A stretch of DNA of 30,194 bases, from contig CAZVFE010000016.1 of assembly GCA_964626405.1 (NCBI GenBank), positions 1-30,194 of the forward strand, read 5' to 3'. A program made the translations under genes and the position numbers. The DNA is from CAZVFE01 sp964626405 (lineage in GTDB: Bacteria > Bacteroidota > Bacteroidia > Cytophagales > Spirosomataceae). Under the pieces are notes generated by a model. The model worked only from the letters and a program-made list of their open reading frames with translations, did no database searches and was not told the DNA's origin. Of this stretch, positions 8,114-17,071 are shown piece after piece (positions within the stretch are counted from its first letter, which is position 1; every line of letters begins with the position of its first letter).

Positions 8114-8848
8114 TTAAAGTTTCTCACCCTGAGGCTCTTTCGCACCAGGAGGGTTTGAACCTTTTATACTGATAATATACGAAGAAACTTTCTGAATTTG
8201 AAGTGGATCCATAGAAGATTTCCATGAAATCATTCCTTTTTCAGGAATTCCCTCTGTAATTGTTTTAAAAATACTTTTAATATCTCCCCCATGTAACCAA
8301 TATTCGTCGGTTAAATTAGGTCCAATTCCTCCTTGGCCTTCATTACCATGACAAGCCACACAATTAGAGAAATATTTTTTTCCTTCCTCAATAGAGGCCT
8401 GGTCTGTTAATGCAACAACATTTTCTTCATTTATTGAATTGGCAAATTGTTTCAAATATTCTTCTTTTTCAGAATTTGCCTCTTTAATTTCCGCTTGGTA
8501 TTCTGCATTTTGAAGAAAACCAGATTCAGAAAAATGATAATAAACGACATATATTCCTCCGAAAAGGATTGTTGTATAAAATAACCACATAAACCAGGGA
8601 GGTGTAGGATTATCTAATTCTTGAATTCCATCGTAACTATGAGGTAAAATCAATTCTTTTTCCTTTTCTAAAGGATTTAAACCCTTAAATCTCTCCCACC
8701 AAGATTTTCTTTCCCCAAGTTCTTGTCCACCTGCCTTCAAAAGTATTTGTTTTAAAATCTTTTGAACTAAAAACGTGGTAATTAAAATTAATAATCCAGT
8801 TAAAAGGATTAATATTATTAACCAATATTCTAAAAAAGTAATATTCAT
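8114..8848 (-). CDS. ccoP: Cytochrome cbb3 oxidase subunit CcoP, monoheme
   Basis: CcoP carries electrons from soluble or membrane cytochromes to the CcoN/CcoO core. The 244-residue protein has an N-terminal helix (about 8-28), the FixP-type segment DNPTPPWFMWLFYTTILFGG leading into a second helix (86-103), and a periplasmic cytochrome c domain. Only one heme-attachment motif is present, Cys163-Val-Ala-Cys-His167, with Met206 in GMISWK as probable sixth ligand. Proteobacterial CcoP has two such domains. The stretch between the second helix and the heme (about 110-155) is a charged linker with no CxxCH. The reading frame is intact, so this is a genuine short form, not a frameshift. It follows ccoQ by six bases and precedes the DUF2892 gene by eleven. 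Confidence 0.93.
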   Translation of the reverse strand: MNITFLEYWLIILILLTGLLILITTFLVQKILKQILLKAGGQELGERKSWWERFKGLNPLEKEKELILPHSYDGIQELDNPTPPWFMWLFYTTILFGGIYVVYYHFSESGFLQNAEYQAEIKEANSEKEEYLKQFANSINEENVVALTDQASIEEGKKYFSNCVACHGNEGQGGIGPNLTDEYWLHGGDIKSIFKTITEGIPEKGMISWKSSMDPLQIQKVSSYIISIKGSNPPGAKEPQGEKL

Positions 8849-8854
8849 CTTGTC

Positions 8855-9022
8855 CTAGTTTTTATTATTATCTAAAGGGATTTTTTTAAAAGTTTCCACA
8901 TTGTTTTTATCCATTTTCCAAATATAAATCCCCACTAAAACAAAGAATATTAGGAAAATAAACATGGATATTATCATATATAAATCAGCTCCAGGAATGG
9001 TATTTATAAATTGTTTGAACAT
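8855..9022 (-). CDS. ccoQ: Small cbb3 oxidase subunit CcoQ-like protein
   Basis: A 55-codon frame runs from the ATG at 9022 to a TAG at 8855-8857 and fills the space between ccoNO and ccoP. The product starts MFKQFINTIPGADLYMII, has one hydrophobic helix (about 14-35), then a basic tail IWKMDKNN. A single-helix protein of 50-60 residues between ccoO and ccoP is the classic position and form of CcoQ, which stabilises the oxidase complex. Sequence identity of CcoQ is low across phyla, so the name rests on position and topology. Spacing is four bases after ccoNO and six before ccoP. The call is made directly from the reverse complement. Confidence 0.82.
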   Translation of the reverse strand: MFKQFINTIPGADLYMIISMFIFLIFFVLVGIYIWKMDKNNVETFKKIPLDNNKN

Positions 9023-9026
9023 GATT

Positions 9027-11150
9027 TTATTGTTTAATAGTTACACCTAATTTTTGTAAATAAGCAATTAAGGCAATGATTTCCTTATTGGATTCTACCT
9101 GAATTTTTTCCTTGGCTAAATTTGAAGTAATTTCATCTGCTTGTTTCATTAAATCCGCTTTAGCATTTGTTATTTCAACCTTATTATAAGGAACACCAAG
9201 GCTTTTCAACACCTCCATTTTTTTCTCAATATCTTGAAAATCCAAGTTTTGTTCATATAACCATGGATAAGATGGCATGATTGAACCTGGAGATAAGGCC
9301 TGAGGGTCTCTCATATGTATATAATGCCAAGAATTTGGATATTTCTGTCCCTCCCGATGTAAATCAGGTCCTGTACGTTTAGATCCCCATAAAAATGGTC
9401 GATCATAGACATATTCACTGGACTGGGATATTGGTCCGTATCGCTCACTTTCAGATCTTAACGAACGGATTAATTGACTATGGCAACCAACACAACCTTC
9501 TCTAATATAAATATCTCTTCCTTCTAATTCTAATGAGGTATACGGTTCTACACTAGCAATTTGATTTAAAGATTTTTCACTCATCATAGTAGGGATTATT
9601 TCAATGATTGAACCAATTAATATCACGATTAAAGATCCAACTAATAACTGTGTTGGTCTTCTCTCCAACCAACTATGCCAATGCCATCCCTTATAATCCT
9701 CTTCGTTTAATTTTCCTAAGGATACTGATTCATCTGCTTCATTTTCTACCAATTCACCAGATTTCATTGTCTTGAAAAGATTGATAGCCATTAAAATTGC
9801 ACCTATTAAATAGAGGGTTCCTCCGAATGCCCTCATTTGGTGCATAGGGATTATTTGTAAGGTCGTTTCAAGGAAATTTCCATATAATAATGTTCCATTG
9901 TCTGTGAACTGTTTCCACATCATCCCTTGAGTAAATCCAGAAATATACATTGGAATAGCATAAAAGGCTATACCAATTGTTCCTAGCCAAAAATGGTAGG
10001 ACATCCATTTGGTAGACCATAGATTTGTTTTGTAAATACGTGGAATCATCCAATATAGAATAGCAAACACCATAAATCCATTCCAAGCTAAAGCTCCCAC
10101 ATGAACATGGGCCACAATCCAATCCGTAAAATGGGCAATAGCATTTACATTCTTCAAACTCAACATTGGTCCCTCAAAAGTAGCCATCCCATACCCAGAT
10201 AATGCAACCACCATGAATTTTAAAATAGTATTTTCTCTTACTTTGTCCCACGCCCCTCTTAAAGTTAATAAGCCATTAATCATTCCACCCCAGGAAGGTG
10301 CAATTAACATGACTGAAAATACAACACCTAAAGTTTGTGCCCAATCTGGTAATGTTGAATATAATAAATGGTGTGGACCAGCCCATATATAAATAAAAAT
10401 CAAGGTCCAAAAGTGAAGTATCGATAACCGATAAGAATAAATGGGTCTATTGGCCATTTTAGGTAAATAATAATACATTAATCCTAAAAACGGCGTTGTA
10501 AGGAAAAAAGCCACAGCATTATGTCCATACCACCATTGTACCAAAGCATCTTGCACACCTGCAAATGCAGAATATGATTTCATAAAACTTACCGGCAATG
10601 CCAATGAATTTACAATATGTAATACAGCTACCGTAACAAAGGTGGCTATATAAAACCAAATGGCTACATAAATATGTCTTTCCCTTCTTTTTATGATAGT
10701 TCCAAACATATTTATTCCGAAAACTACCCATATTAAGGTTATAGCAATATCAATTGGCCATTCTAATTCAGCATATTCTTTTGAAGAAGTTAATCCCAAG
10801 GGTAAAGTGATGGCGGCTGCTACAATTATAGACTGCCATCCCCAAAAATGAATTTTCGACAATAAATCTGAAAACATTCTGGCTTTTAATAAACGCTGTA
10901 AGGAATAATATGCTCCAGCAAAAATGGCATTTCCTACAAATGCAAAAATTACAGCATTGGTATGTAATGGACGAATTCGCCCAAATGTTCCATATTGACT
11001 TACGTTTGCACTCGGAGCGAATAATTGAAAGGCAATTAATACCCCTACACTCATTCCAATCACTCCCCAAAGAATTGTAGCAAGAGAAAAATTTCTGACA
11101 ATCTTATTGTCGTATTCAAAATGTTCTACAGGTAATTTTTTAGATTCCAT
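9027..11150 (-). CDS. ccoNO: Cytochrome cbb3 oxidase fused catalytic and monoheme subunits CcoNO
   Basis: This 707-residue protein joins the oxygen-reducing subunit CcoN (about 1-465) to the cytochrome c subunit CcoO (about 490-707). The fusion is common in Bacteroidota. In CcoN, His63 (HTNAVIFAF) and His348/His350 (AHVHVGALAWNG) fit the heme b ligands. His210 (WWYGHNAVAFF) and His260-His261 (AGPHHLLYS) fit the CuB ligands, with Tyr254 in the helix that holds the cross-linked Tyr of cbb3 oxidases. CcoO has a membrane anchor (about 502-520) and one heme site Cys553-Val-Gly-Cys-His557, with Met625 in SIMPSYPWL as likely axial ligand. All key residues are present. It starts two bases after the ccoS stop and ends four bases before ccoQ, in the middle of the oxidase operon. 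Confidence 0.97.
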   Translation of the reverse strand: MESKKLPVEHFEYDNKIVRNFSLATILWGVIGMSVGVLIAFQLFAPSANVSQYGTFGRIRPLHTNAVIFAFVGNAIFAGAYYSLQRLLKARMFSDLLSKIHFWGWQSIIVAAAITLPLGLTSSKEYAELEWPIDIAITLIWVVFGINMFGTIIKRRERHIYVAIWFYIATFVTVAVLHIVNSLALPVSFMKSYSAFAGVQDALVQWWYGHNAVAFFLTTPFLGLMYYYLPKMANRPIYSYRLSILHFWTLIFIYIWAGPHHLLYSTLPDWAQTLGVVFSVMLIAPSWGGMINGLLTLRGAWDKVRENTILKFMVVALSGYGMATFEGPMLSLKNVNAIAHFTDWIVAHVHVGALAWNGFMVFAILYWMIPRIYKTNLWSTKWMSYHFWLGTIGIAFYAIPMYISGFTQGMMWKQFTDNGTLLYGNFLETTLQIIPMHQMRAFGGTLYLIGAILMAINLFKTMKSGELVENEADESVSLGKLNEEDYKGWHWHSWLERRPTQLLVGSLIVILIGSIIEIIPTMMSEKSLNQIASVEPYTSLELEGRDIYIREGCVGCHSQLIRSLRSESERYGPISQSSEYVYDRPFLWGSKRTGPDLHREGQKYPNSWHYIHMRDPQALSPGSIMPSYPWLYEQNLDFQDIEKKMEVLKSLGVPYNKVEITNAKADLMKQADEITSNLAKEKIQVESNKEIIALIAYLQKLGVTIKQ

Positions 11151-11152
11151 AT

Positions 11153-11308
11153 TTATTGATTATTACTTTTTCTTTCATGTAAAATTCTCATTGGAGGCCC
11201 TTCCAAATCTTCATTTTGACCAGATTTAATTGTCCAAATAAAACTTATCAAAAACCCTACAGCCATCGTGAAACTAATTCCAATAAGAATAAATATTATT
11301 TCCATCAT
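11153..11308 (-). CDS. ccoS: Cbb3 oxidase assembly protein CcoS
   Basis: A 51-codon frame runs from 11308 to a TAA at 11153-11155, between ccoI and ccoNO. The product starts MMEIIFILIGISFTMAVGF, has one membrane helix (about 3-25), then the family signature SGQNEDLEGPPMRILHE, matching the usual W-x-x-x-SGQ-x-DDLE-x-P-x-x-RiL pattern of CcoS. CcoS is required for insertion of the redox cofactors into cbb3 oxidase in Rhodobacter. The start overlaps the ccoI stop in TAATG, giving likely translational coupling. A second ATG directly follows the first (11303-11305), so the start is uncertain by one codon. The stop is two bases before the ccoNO start. Confidence 0.9.
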   Translation of the reverse strand: MMEIIFILIGISFTMAVGFLISFIWTIKSGQNEDLEGPPMRILHERKSNNQ

Positions 11309-13737
11309 TAATTTTTAATCTTTAATTCTTTTGCCCCTTTTTTATTCATAAAATAATTGGCAATTATGAGCATGGATATTGAATTTATCGGCATTAAAAT
11401 CGCTGCAATTAAAGGGGATAAACTCCCCTGAATAGCAAAGAATAAACCTATTGAGTTATATACTAAGGATAGATAAAAAGATTCACGGATTACCTTCATT
11501 CCATATTTACTATATTGAATAAACGTCTTTAAATTTTTTAATTCTTCTCCCAATAATATACCATCACTCGCGGGCGTAAAATGTAAATGATTATCCGAAA
11601 CCGCAATCCCTAAATCGGCTTGCTTTAGAGCTCCTGCATCATTTAATCCATCTCCAAGCATAGCAACCTTTCTCCCTTGCCTTTGTAATTTTTTTATGAA
11701 ATTAAGTTTATCCATAGGCGAACATTCAAAACTCATATTTTCTTTCAAAAATAGGTCATTCAAACTACCTCTATTTCCATTTTTATCCCCAGAAATTAGA
11801 TATAAATCATATTCATTTTTTAGTGATAATAACATTCCCTCAATTCCTTCCCGATTTATCCATGGAAATTCAACATAACCCTTAAAGGAATGATTAATTG
11901 ATATATAAATTCTAGATTCTGAACTATAAAAGTCCTCTTTTATGTTATTTGAACCCTTTATCCATCTTGAAGAACCCAATTGGACCATTTTTCCATTATC
12001 AAATTTCCCCTCAATTCCCTTCCCAATAATATTTTTAAAATCCTTTAAATTTACTTTTTGAACGATATAATTCTCCTCAATAAAAATTTTAAATTGCCGA
12101 GAAAGAGGATGAGTAGATTGATCTACCAAACTGTAAATCATTGACCACTCATCTTCTTTTAGGTCCTCAAGGACCATTCTTGGCTTCTTATTTGTTTTAT
12201 GAAGTGTTAAAGTACCAGTTTTATCAAATACAAGCGTGTCTACCATCGCTAAACGTTCAAAGCTTTGAACATTCTTAAAGAAAAAATTTCTCTTAGCTGA
12301 CCAGCGAATACCTTGTCCAAGTGCAAATGGATAGGATATAGCCAAAGCACATGGACAGGCAATCACTAAAATACTCACAACTACATGAGCCCAAATAGAC
12401 GGATTTTCTAACCACCAATAAATACCAGCGGAAGTGGATAATAAGATTAATCCAATTGTAAAATAAATGGCAGCTTTGTTTGCAAAATTCTCCCAATTTT
12501 CATCTTTCCTAATGGTATTTTTAAAACTATCCTGTTCCCATAATTGAGTTAAATAGGATTGTTCCAATTTTTTAATTATTTCAATATGGATATTCTCTCC
12601 TATTAATTTCCCACCTGCATATAATAAATTTCCTTTTTCAATTTTAATTTCTTCACTTTCTCCAGTTACAAAACTATAATCCATTTTTCCACTCCCCTTT
12701 AATAATATTGCATCCGCAGGTATGATCTCACCACTCCGAATGATAATTTTATCTCCAATATTAATATCTTTTAAGGGTATACTTAACTCTTCTATTTGGT
12801 TGACTAATTTATTTACTACCAAGGGGAAATAAGACTGAAAATTTCGTTCAAATGATAAATAATCAATAGATTTTTGCTGAAACCACTTTCCAATTAATAA
12901 AAGAAATATCAAGCCTGAAACCGAATCCATATATCCAGCTTCAGAATTGATAAATAGCTCCCATACCGATCGTAAATAGGCCACCAATATGCCTAATAAT
13001 ATGGGAGCTTCAATGGTTAGTTTCTTTAATTTTAAATGATTCCAGACATTTTTAAAATAATCATTGCCTGCATAAAAGACTGATATTGTACCGAGAATTA
13101 GATTGAAATAACCAAAAAACTGTGAAAAACCTAAATCTTCCAATCCTAAATATTCAGGAAAACTGAAAATCATAATATTCCCAGTACAAAAACCAGCCAC
13201 ACCTAATTTTATTAATAAATCCCTTTGTTTAAGATTTACCGAATTCTTCTTGTCATTTTCTTCATGATCAATATTAATTAAAGGTTCATAACCTATTCTT
13301 GATAAAAATGAGGCGATTTCAGATAATTGAATTCCCTCTTCACTATACCAAATGGTGATTTCCTTTTTTGAAAAATTTAATTGACTCTTTTCTATTCCAT
13401 ACTTTAATTTTGAAATATTTTCTAATAAATATAAACAAGACTGACAATGTATATTTGGAATATAAAAACTGACCTTTGCAATTTGACCATTTGTAAATTG
13501 GATAAGCCTTCTTTTATAAGTTGGATTATCTAAAATGCTAAAATCCTGATCAATAGGACTTATTCCAGGTCGAAATTCACATTCATAATAATCCTCTAAT
13601 TGATTGTTAGATAGTAGTTCATAAACCGATTTGCAACCAGAACAACAAAAATTCTTTTCATCAAATTGAATAGAATCTTCCGCGCAATTTTCACCGCAAT
13701 GGTAACAAATTATATGATCAATTACTTTCGAAATCAT
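11308..13737 (-). CDS. ccoI: Copper-translocating P-type ATPase CcoI for cbb3 oxidase assembly
   Basis: CcoI (FixI) exports copper across the inner membrane for the CuB centre of cbb3 oxidase. The 809 residues contain an N-terminal Cys-rich metal-binding region (Cys11-x-x-Cys14, Cys18, Cys31-Cys32-x-x-Cys35) typical of this subgroup, then a ferredoxin-like metal domain with Cys98-x-x-Cys101 (HCQSC). Membrane helices follow, then the actuator motif TGES (358-361), the transport site Cys461-Pro-Cys463 (CPCALAIS), phosphorylation site Asp505 in DKTGT, and the hinge GDGLNDAGALKQADLGIAVS. The C-terminus has the last helix pair. All catalytic motifs are complete. It is the first gene of the oxidase operon, transcribed away from the cyclic-nucleotide-domain gene across a 124-base promoter region. 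Its stop overlaps the ccoS start. Confidence 0.95.
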   Translation of the reverse strand: MISKVIDHIICYHCGENCAEDSIQFDEKNFCCSGCKSVYELLSNNQLEDYYECEFRPGISPIDQDFSILDNPTYKRRLIQFTNGQIAKVSFYIPNIHCQSCLYLLENISKLKYGIEKSQLNFSKKEITIWYSEEGIQLSEIASFLSRIGYEPLINIDHEENDKKNSVNLKQRDLLIKLGVAGFCTGNIMIFSFPEYLGLEDLGFSQFFGYFNLILGTISVFYAGNDYFKNVWNHLKLKKLTIEAPILLGILVAYLRSVWELFINSEAGYMDSVSGLIFLLLIGKWFQQKSIDYLSFERNFQSYFPLVVNKLVNQIEELSIPLKDINIGDKIIIRSGEIIPADAILLKGSGKMDYSFVTGESEEIKIEKGNLLYAGGKLIGENIHIEIIKKLEQSYLTQLWEQDSFKNTIRKDENWENFANKAAIYFTIGLILLSTSAGIYWWLENPSIWAHVVVSILVIACPCALAISYPFALGQGIRWSAKRNFFFKNVQSFERLAMVDTLVFDKTGTLTLHKTNKKPRMVLEDLKEDEWSMIYSLVDQSTHPLSRQFKIFIEENYIVQKVNLKDFKNIIGKGIEGKFDNGKMVQLGSSRWIKGSNNIKEDFYSSESRIYISINHSFKGYVEFPWINREGIEGMLLSLKNEYDLYLISGDKNGNRGSLNDLFLKENMSFECSPMDKLNFIKKLQRQGRKVAMLGDGLNDAGALKQADLGIAVSDNHLHFTPASDGILLGEELKNLKTFIQYSKYGMKVIRESFYLSLVYNSIGLFFAIQGSLSPLIAAILMPINSISMLIIANYFMNKKGAKELKIKN

Positions 13738-13807
13738 TTTTTTGGCTTAACAATATAAAATTCTCACTATTAGGCCAATATTTTTATGATGAAGGTTAAT
13801 TTAAAAG

Positions 13808-13821
13808 ATGATTTGAATCAG
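13808..13821. promoter_or_regulatory. FNR/Crp-like operator (TGAT-N4-ATCA) upstream of ccoI
   Basis: The sequence ATGATTTGAATCAG holds the perfect inverted repeat TGATT-tg-AATCA, which contains the FNR/Anr core TGAT-N4-ATCA. Eight of the ten fixed positions of the full TTGAT-N4-ATCAA box match. Its centre is about 77 bases before the ccoI start (minus strand) and about 47 before the start of the 121-residue cNMP-domain gene (plus strand), so it could act on either promoter. A site at this place is expected for an oxidase operon under Crp/Fnr-family control. The match is seen; binding is inference. Confidence 0.6.
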
Positions 13822-13861
13822 TTTTTTATCCATTATTAATTTTCAAATTGTGGATTGATTT

Positions 13862-14227
13862 ATGGAAAAATATTTAAAAACTGAAAAGAAAATTTTATCA
13901 AGTGGAATATATCTTGAATATGGTCCCAATAAATTTTTATTTAGGGAAGGTCAAGATTTAAATCATATTTTTTATTTGGTTGATGGAGAGGTTGAATTAA
14001 GCTCAAAGGATTCAAATCTCATAATTAAACCGAAAAATAAGTTATTCTTTGGGATTAATGATTTGGAAAACCATGCAAAACATAGCTTTAACCTTCAAAC
14101 AAAATCATATTCTCAATTTCTTATTTACGAAAAATCCTTTTTTATCTCTTTATTAGAGGAATACGATGATGCAAAAGATTATTATTATCTAAAATTACAA
14201 GACTTTTTTAATTCAAAAGAAGTTTAA
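13862..14227 (+). CDS. Free-standing cyclic-nucleotide-binding-type domain, no HTH
   Basis: This 121-residue protein has only the beta-roll of the Crp/cNMP-binding fold: NKFLFREGQDLNHIFYLVDGEVEL (residues about 22-45) is the typical opening of that domain, followed by further strands and a C-terminal helix. There is no winged helix afterwards, and the frame ends at a normal TAA six bases before the convergent esterase stop. The Arg-Ala phosphate-binding cassette of true cAMP binders is not visible, so nucleotide binding is doubtful. The gene is divergent from ccoI and shares its promoter region and the FNR-like palindrome. It might sense a ligand, dimerise with a full-length Crp/Fnr regulator, or be a remnant of one; all three are inference. 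Confidence 0.75.
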   Translation: MEKYLKTEKKILSSGIYLEYGPNKFLFREGQDLNHIFYLVDGEVELSSKDSNLIIKPKNKLFFGINDLENHAKHSFNLQTKSYSQFLIYEKSFFISLLEEYDDAKDYYYLKLQDFFNSKEV

Positions 14228-14232
14228 TAATT

Positions 14233-15621
14233 CTAAAAATCTGTTCTAAATAAATTTACAGGTAATCCATTTTTACTGAATAAATTTGGCATGTCATCAT
14301 TATGAAATGCAAATCGAACATGTTTCGGTTTTTTTACCTGATCACTATAAACAACTAAGCTTTTTCCTTCGATTTTTCCATGGGCTGCAATAAAAATTCC
14401 ATCCTCACCAGCTATTTCTAAATCCTCTATCTCATCCCCTTTTACCATTAATCCTTCCTCTACATTAGAAAATTCAATCCTTATTTTATCCTTTTCAATC
14501 TTATGACTTTTATATATTGGATAATCAGTTGGACCATCTTTTATACCATAGACATTTTTGATAGCAATATTATAAAATCTTTCTGCAACCTCTATTTTCA
14601 TTTTTGGATGAATATTGGTTATATCATCTACCAAATCATGGGTTATTACCATAGCCGTATGGGGTATTGATAAATTTTTTGTTTGCTGTTCTCGTAATAA
14701 AGCTCCCTTTATCTCTGAATAATTTTTCCAAGGAGCAATTTGAGCATAATAAAATGGTAAATTTTCTCCCCAAAAACTTCTCCAATTAGCAATTAATTTC
14801 TCCATAATTTTAGAGTAATTACCATAAGTTTCAACATTCGCTTCCCCTTGATACCATAAAACACCGGATATGGAATAGTTTTTCATTGGGTGAATCATCG
14901 CATTATATAAAGAACCTGAATAATCAGGCATCCAGGTTTGATGCCTAAATTTTTTCTCATTTTCACTTAATTCTGGGTCTTGTGAAATTAATTCAGCGGG
15001 CATCCAAAACTCTGCATTAGTTCCTCCCCAATTGGAATTTATCAAACCCATCGGAACCCCTAATTTCTTATTCAACATCTTTCCAAAGAAATAACCAATT
15101 GCAGAAAATCGAAACATTTCATCCGGACTACATACCACCCATTTCCCATATTTAAATTCATCCTGTGGATAATGAGACATTGATTTTTCTACATAAAAGA
15201 ATCGAATTTCTTCATTGTATGAATTAGGAGCCTCTTGGATTGTCTGTGGTAATTCCTGACTTTTTATTCCTGACCATTCCATATTAGATTGGCCCGAAAA
15301 TACCCAAACCTCACCTATTAATACATCATCTATAATTATTTTTGAATTTGGGTCTTTTATAATTATTTGATGACCTTTTGATGCATCGGGTGTTTTTAAT
15401 TCTAATTCCCAATAACCACTTTCAGCCCTTGTCTTTATTTCCTTGTTTTCCCAATCATTCCATACCGAAATTTCAACAGTGTTTAGGTCCGTCCAACCCC
15501 AAACTTTTATAGTTGAATTAGATTTTAAAACCATATGGTCTGAAAATATCTTTGGCATTAATACCTTTCCATGAAGATTTCCTGCCAATAATATGGCCAA
15601 TAGTATCAATAATCTTTTCAT
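14233..15621 (-). CDS. Exported sialate O-acetylesterase-like SGNH hydrolase
   Basis: The family removes acetyl esters from sugars such as sialic acids or hemicellulose. I chose the ATG at 15621 because it gives a clean signal peptide (MKRLLILLAILLAGNLHG); a longer frame opens at a GTG (15639) but adds only a charged KADKN stretch. The mature 440-odd residues have an N-terminal beta-domain (about 20-100), then GEVWVFSGQSNMEW with nucleophile Ser112 in the GQSNM block. WYQGEANVETYGNY (block with the GE..N oxyanion residues) follows, then VDDITNIHPKMK, which supplies the catalytic Asp/His. All three parts are intact. It is the last gene of the minus-strand catabolic group, 68 bases after the Gfo/Idh gene. 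Real substrate unknown; the name reflects the family. Confidence 0.88.
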   Translation of the reverse strand: MKRLLILLAILLAGNLHGKVLMPKIFSDHMVLKSNSTIKVWGWTDLNTVEISVWNDWENKEIKTRAESGYWELELKTPDASKGHQIIIKDPNSKIIIDDVLIGEVWVFSGQSNMEWSGIKSQELPQTIQEAPNSYNEEIRFFYVEKSMSHYPQDEFKYGKWVVCSPDEMFRFSAIGYFFGKMLNKKLGVPMGLINSNWGGTNAEFWMPAELISQDPELSENEKKFRHQTWMPDYSGSLYNAMIHPMKNYSISGVLWYQGEANVETYGNYSKIMEKLIANWRSFWGENLPFYYAQIAPWKNYSEIKGALLREQQTKNLSIPHTAMVITHDLVDDITNIHPKMKIEVAERFYNIAIKNVYGIKDGPTDYPIYKSHKIEKDKIRIEFSNVEEGLMVKGDEIEDLEIAGEDGIFIAAHGKIEGKSLVVYSDQVKKPKHVRFAFHNDDMPNLFSKNGLPVNLFRTDF

Positions 15622-15689
15622 ATTTTTATCCGCTTTCACGGTTTTTTTAATTCTAAGACTTAAATTCTTATATTTCTTATAATAAATGA

Positions 15690-17054
15690 CTAACTAAGAA
15701 TTCCTCTATCCCAAGGTTTTCTATATTCTCTGGCCAATAAACCTGTTGCTTCATCATCTCCAATTACAATTTTATTTATTGGATCATATTTTACTGCTCT
15801 ACCAATTTTTTGTGAAATATTTCCTAAAATACAGGAGGCTGTTGAAATATGTCCTGCCTCAATATCTGCCACAGGTCTTCCTTTTTCTTGAATTGCCTTT
15901 AAGAAATCTAACATATGCAATCTTGTAGCAGGTGCAGCATTTAATTCAATTCTAACCTCATCCACATCTTCTGGATATTTTTCTTTTTCGTATAAACAAT
16001 CGAAATGTATTTTTTCAGCCTTAGGGTCAGCTGGAATAAAATCTGCCTGCATGGTTGAAATTTTTAATGTACCTTTTTCACCATAAATAATACATGCCCA
16101 TGGGTATGCAGGATCAGCTGAGGCACCCCAACTACGATGATTCCAAACACAGTTTAAATCGTCGTATTGAAAGGTTACAGTTTGCGTATCTGTAATATTT
16201 GATTTACCTTCTTTTTGAATATAAATCCCTCCATCAGAGAAGATTTGTTTTGGCCAGCCCAAGTCTAATAACCAACGTGCTGTATCAAACATATGAACAC
16301 ACATATCACCTACAATTCCGTTACCATATTCCATAAATGTTCTCCACCAACGAATATGGGGTAATCCATCAAATGGTCTCATTGGTGCCGGTCCCGTCCA
16401 CATTTCATAATCAAAATATTCTGGAACATCTTGTATTGGAGGATTCCCATTATTTCTCATATGGAAATAACAGGATAAATCTACATGGCCAATTTTGCCA
16501 AGTAATCCTGCATCAACTACTTCTTTTTTTGCACGAATAATATGAGGAGTGGATTTTCTTTGTGTACCTACTTGTACAACTTTATTATATTTTCTTGCCG
16601 CGGCAACCATCGCTTCTCCCTCCATAACATCTACTGAAATAGGTTTTTGAACATAAACGTTTGAACCTTTTTTAACCGCTTCTATCATTTGTGCCGCATG
16701 CCAATGATCGGGAGTTCCAATTAGCACAATATCCATTTCTTGCTCCTTTAACATCTTCCGATAATCTCCATATAGGACAGGTGCTTTACTTTGTTTATTA
16801 CGAACCATTACCAATTCTCCCGCTTCTTTCAATATTTTTTGATCGACATCACAAAGGGCAACTACTTCAATCTTAGATACTTGAATTAATCTGAATAAAT
16901 CAGATTTTCCATACCATCCTGTGCCTATTAATCCTACTTTATAAGGTCTATCAGGATTCATTAAATCCAGGCCATAGGCTCCAAAATGCGATAAAGCAAG
17001 GGCCGCAGTTGTCCCTTTTAGGAATTTTCTCCTATTAATATTGAAAGTATTCAT
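15690..17054 (-). CDS. Tat-exported Gfo/Idh/MocA-family oxidoreductase
   Basis: These enzymes oxidise or reduce sugars and related compounds with a nicotinamide cofactor. The 454-residue protein begins with a twin-arginine signal (Arg8-Arg9 in NRRKFLKGTTAALALSHFG), so it should be exported folded with its cofactor bound. The Rossmann fold starts at VGLIGTGWYGKSD with the dinucleotide glycines 44, 46 and 49. PDHWHAAQMIEAVKKG and VYVQKPIS follow, where QKP replaces the more usual EKP that carries the catalytic Lys (Lys137). The C-terminal half has the family's MWTGPAPMRPF and GNGIVGDMCVHMFDTARW stretches. It lies between the large cytochrome gene (27 bases away, with a hairpin between) and the esterase gene. 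Related exported enzymes act in 3-keto-glycoside pathways, so sugar oxidation is likely; the substrate is unknown. Confidence 0.9.
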   Translation of the reverse strand: MNTFNINRRKFLKGTTAALALSHFGAYGLDLMNPDRPYKVGLIGTGWYGKSDLFRLIQVSKIEVVALCDVDQKILKEAGELVMVRNKQSKAPVLYGDYRKMLKEQEMDIVLIGTPDHWHAAQMIEAVKKGSNVYVQKPISVDVMEGEAMVAAARKYNKVVQVGTQRKSTPHIIRAKKEVVDAGLLGKIGHVDLSCYFHMRNNGNPPIQDVPEYFDYEMWTGPAPMRPFDGLPHIRWWRTFMEYGNGIVGDMCVHMFDTARWLLDLGWPKQIFSDGGIYIQKEGKSNITDTQTVTFQYDDLNCVWNHRSWGASADPAYPWACIIYGEKGTLKISTMQADFIPADPKAEKIHFDCLYEKEKYPEDVDEVRIELNAAPATRLHMLDFLKAIQEKGRPVADIEAGHISTASCILGNISQKIGRAVKYDPINKIVIGDDEATGLLAREYRKPWDRGILS

Positions 17055-17071
17055 AGTTTTATAGGTTAAAA

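Noticed and set aside
10519..11070. Minus-strand open frames within ccoNO in another frame
   Set aside because: They are shadows of the fused oxidase gene, whose frame holds all heme and copper ligands.
15622..15639. Upstream GTG start for the acetylesterase
   Set aside because: It adds charged residues before a good signal peptide; the ATG at 15621 gives a normal export signal.
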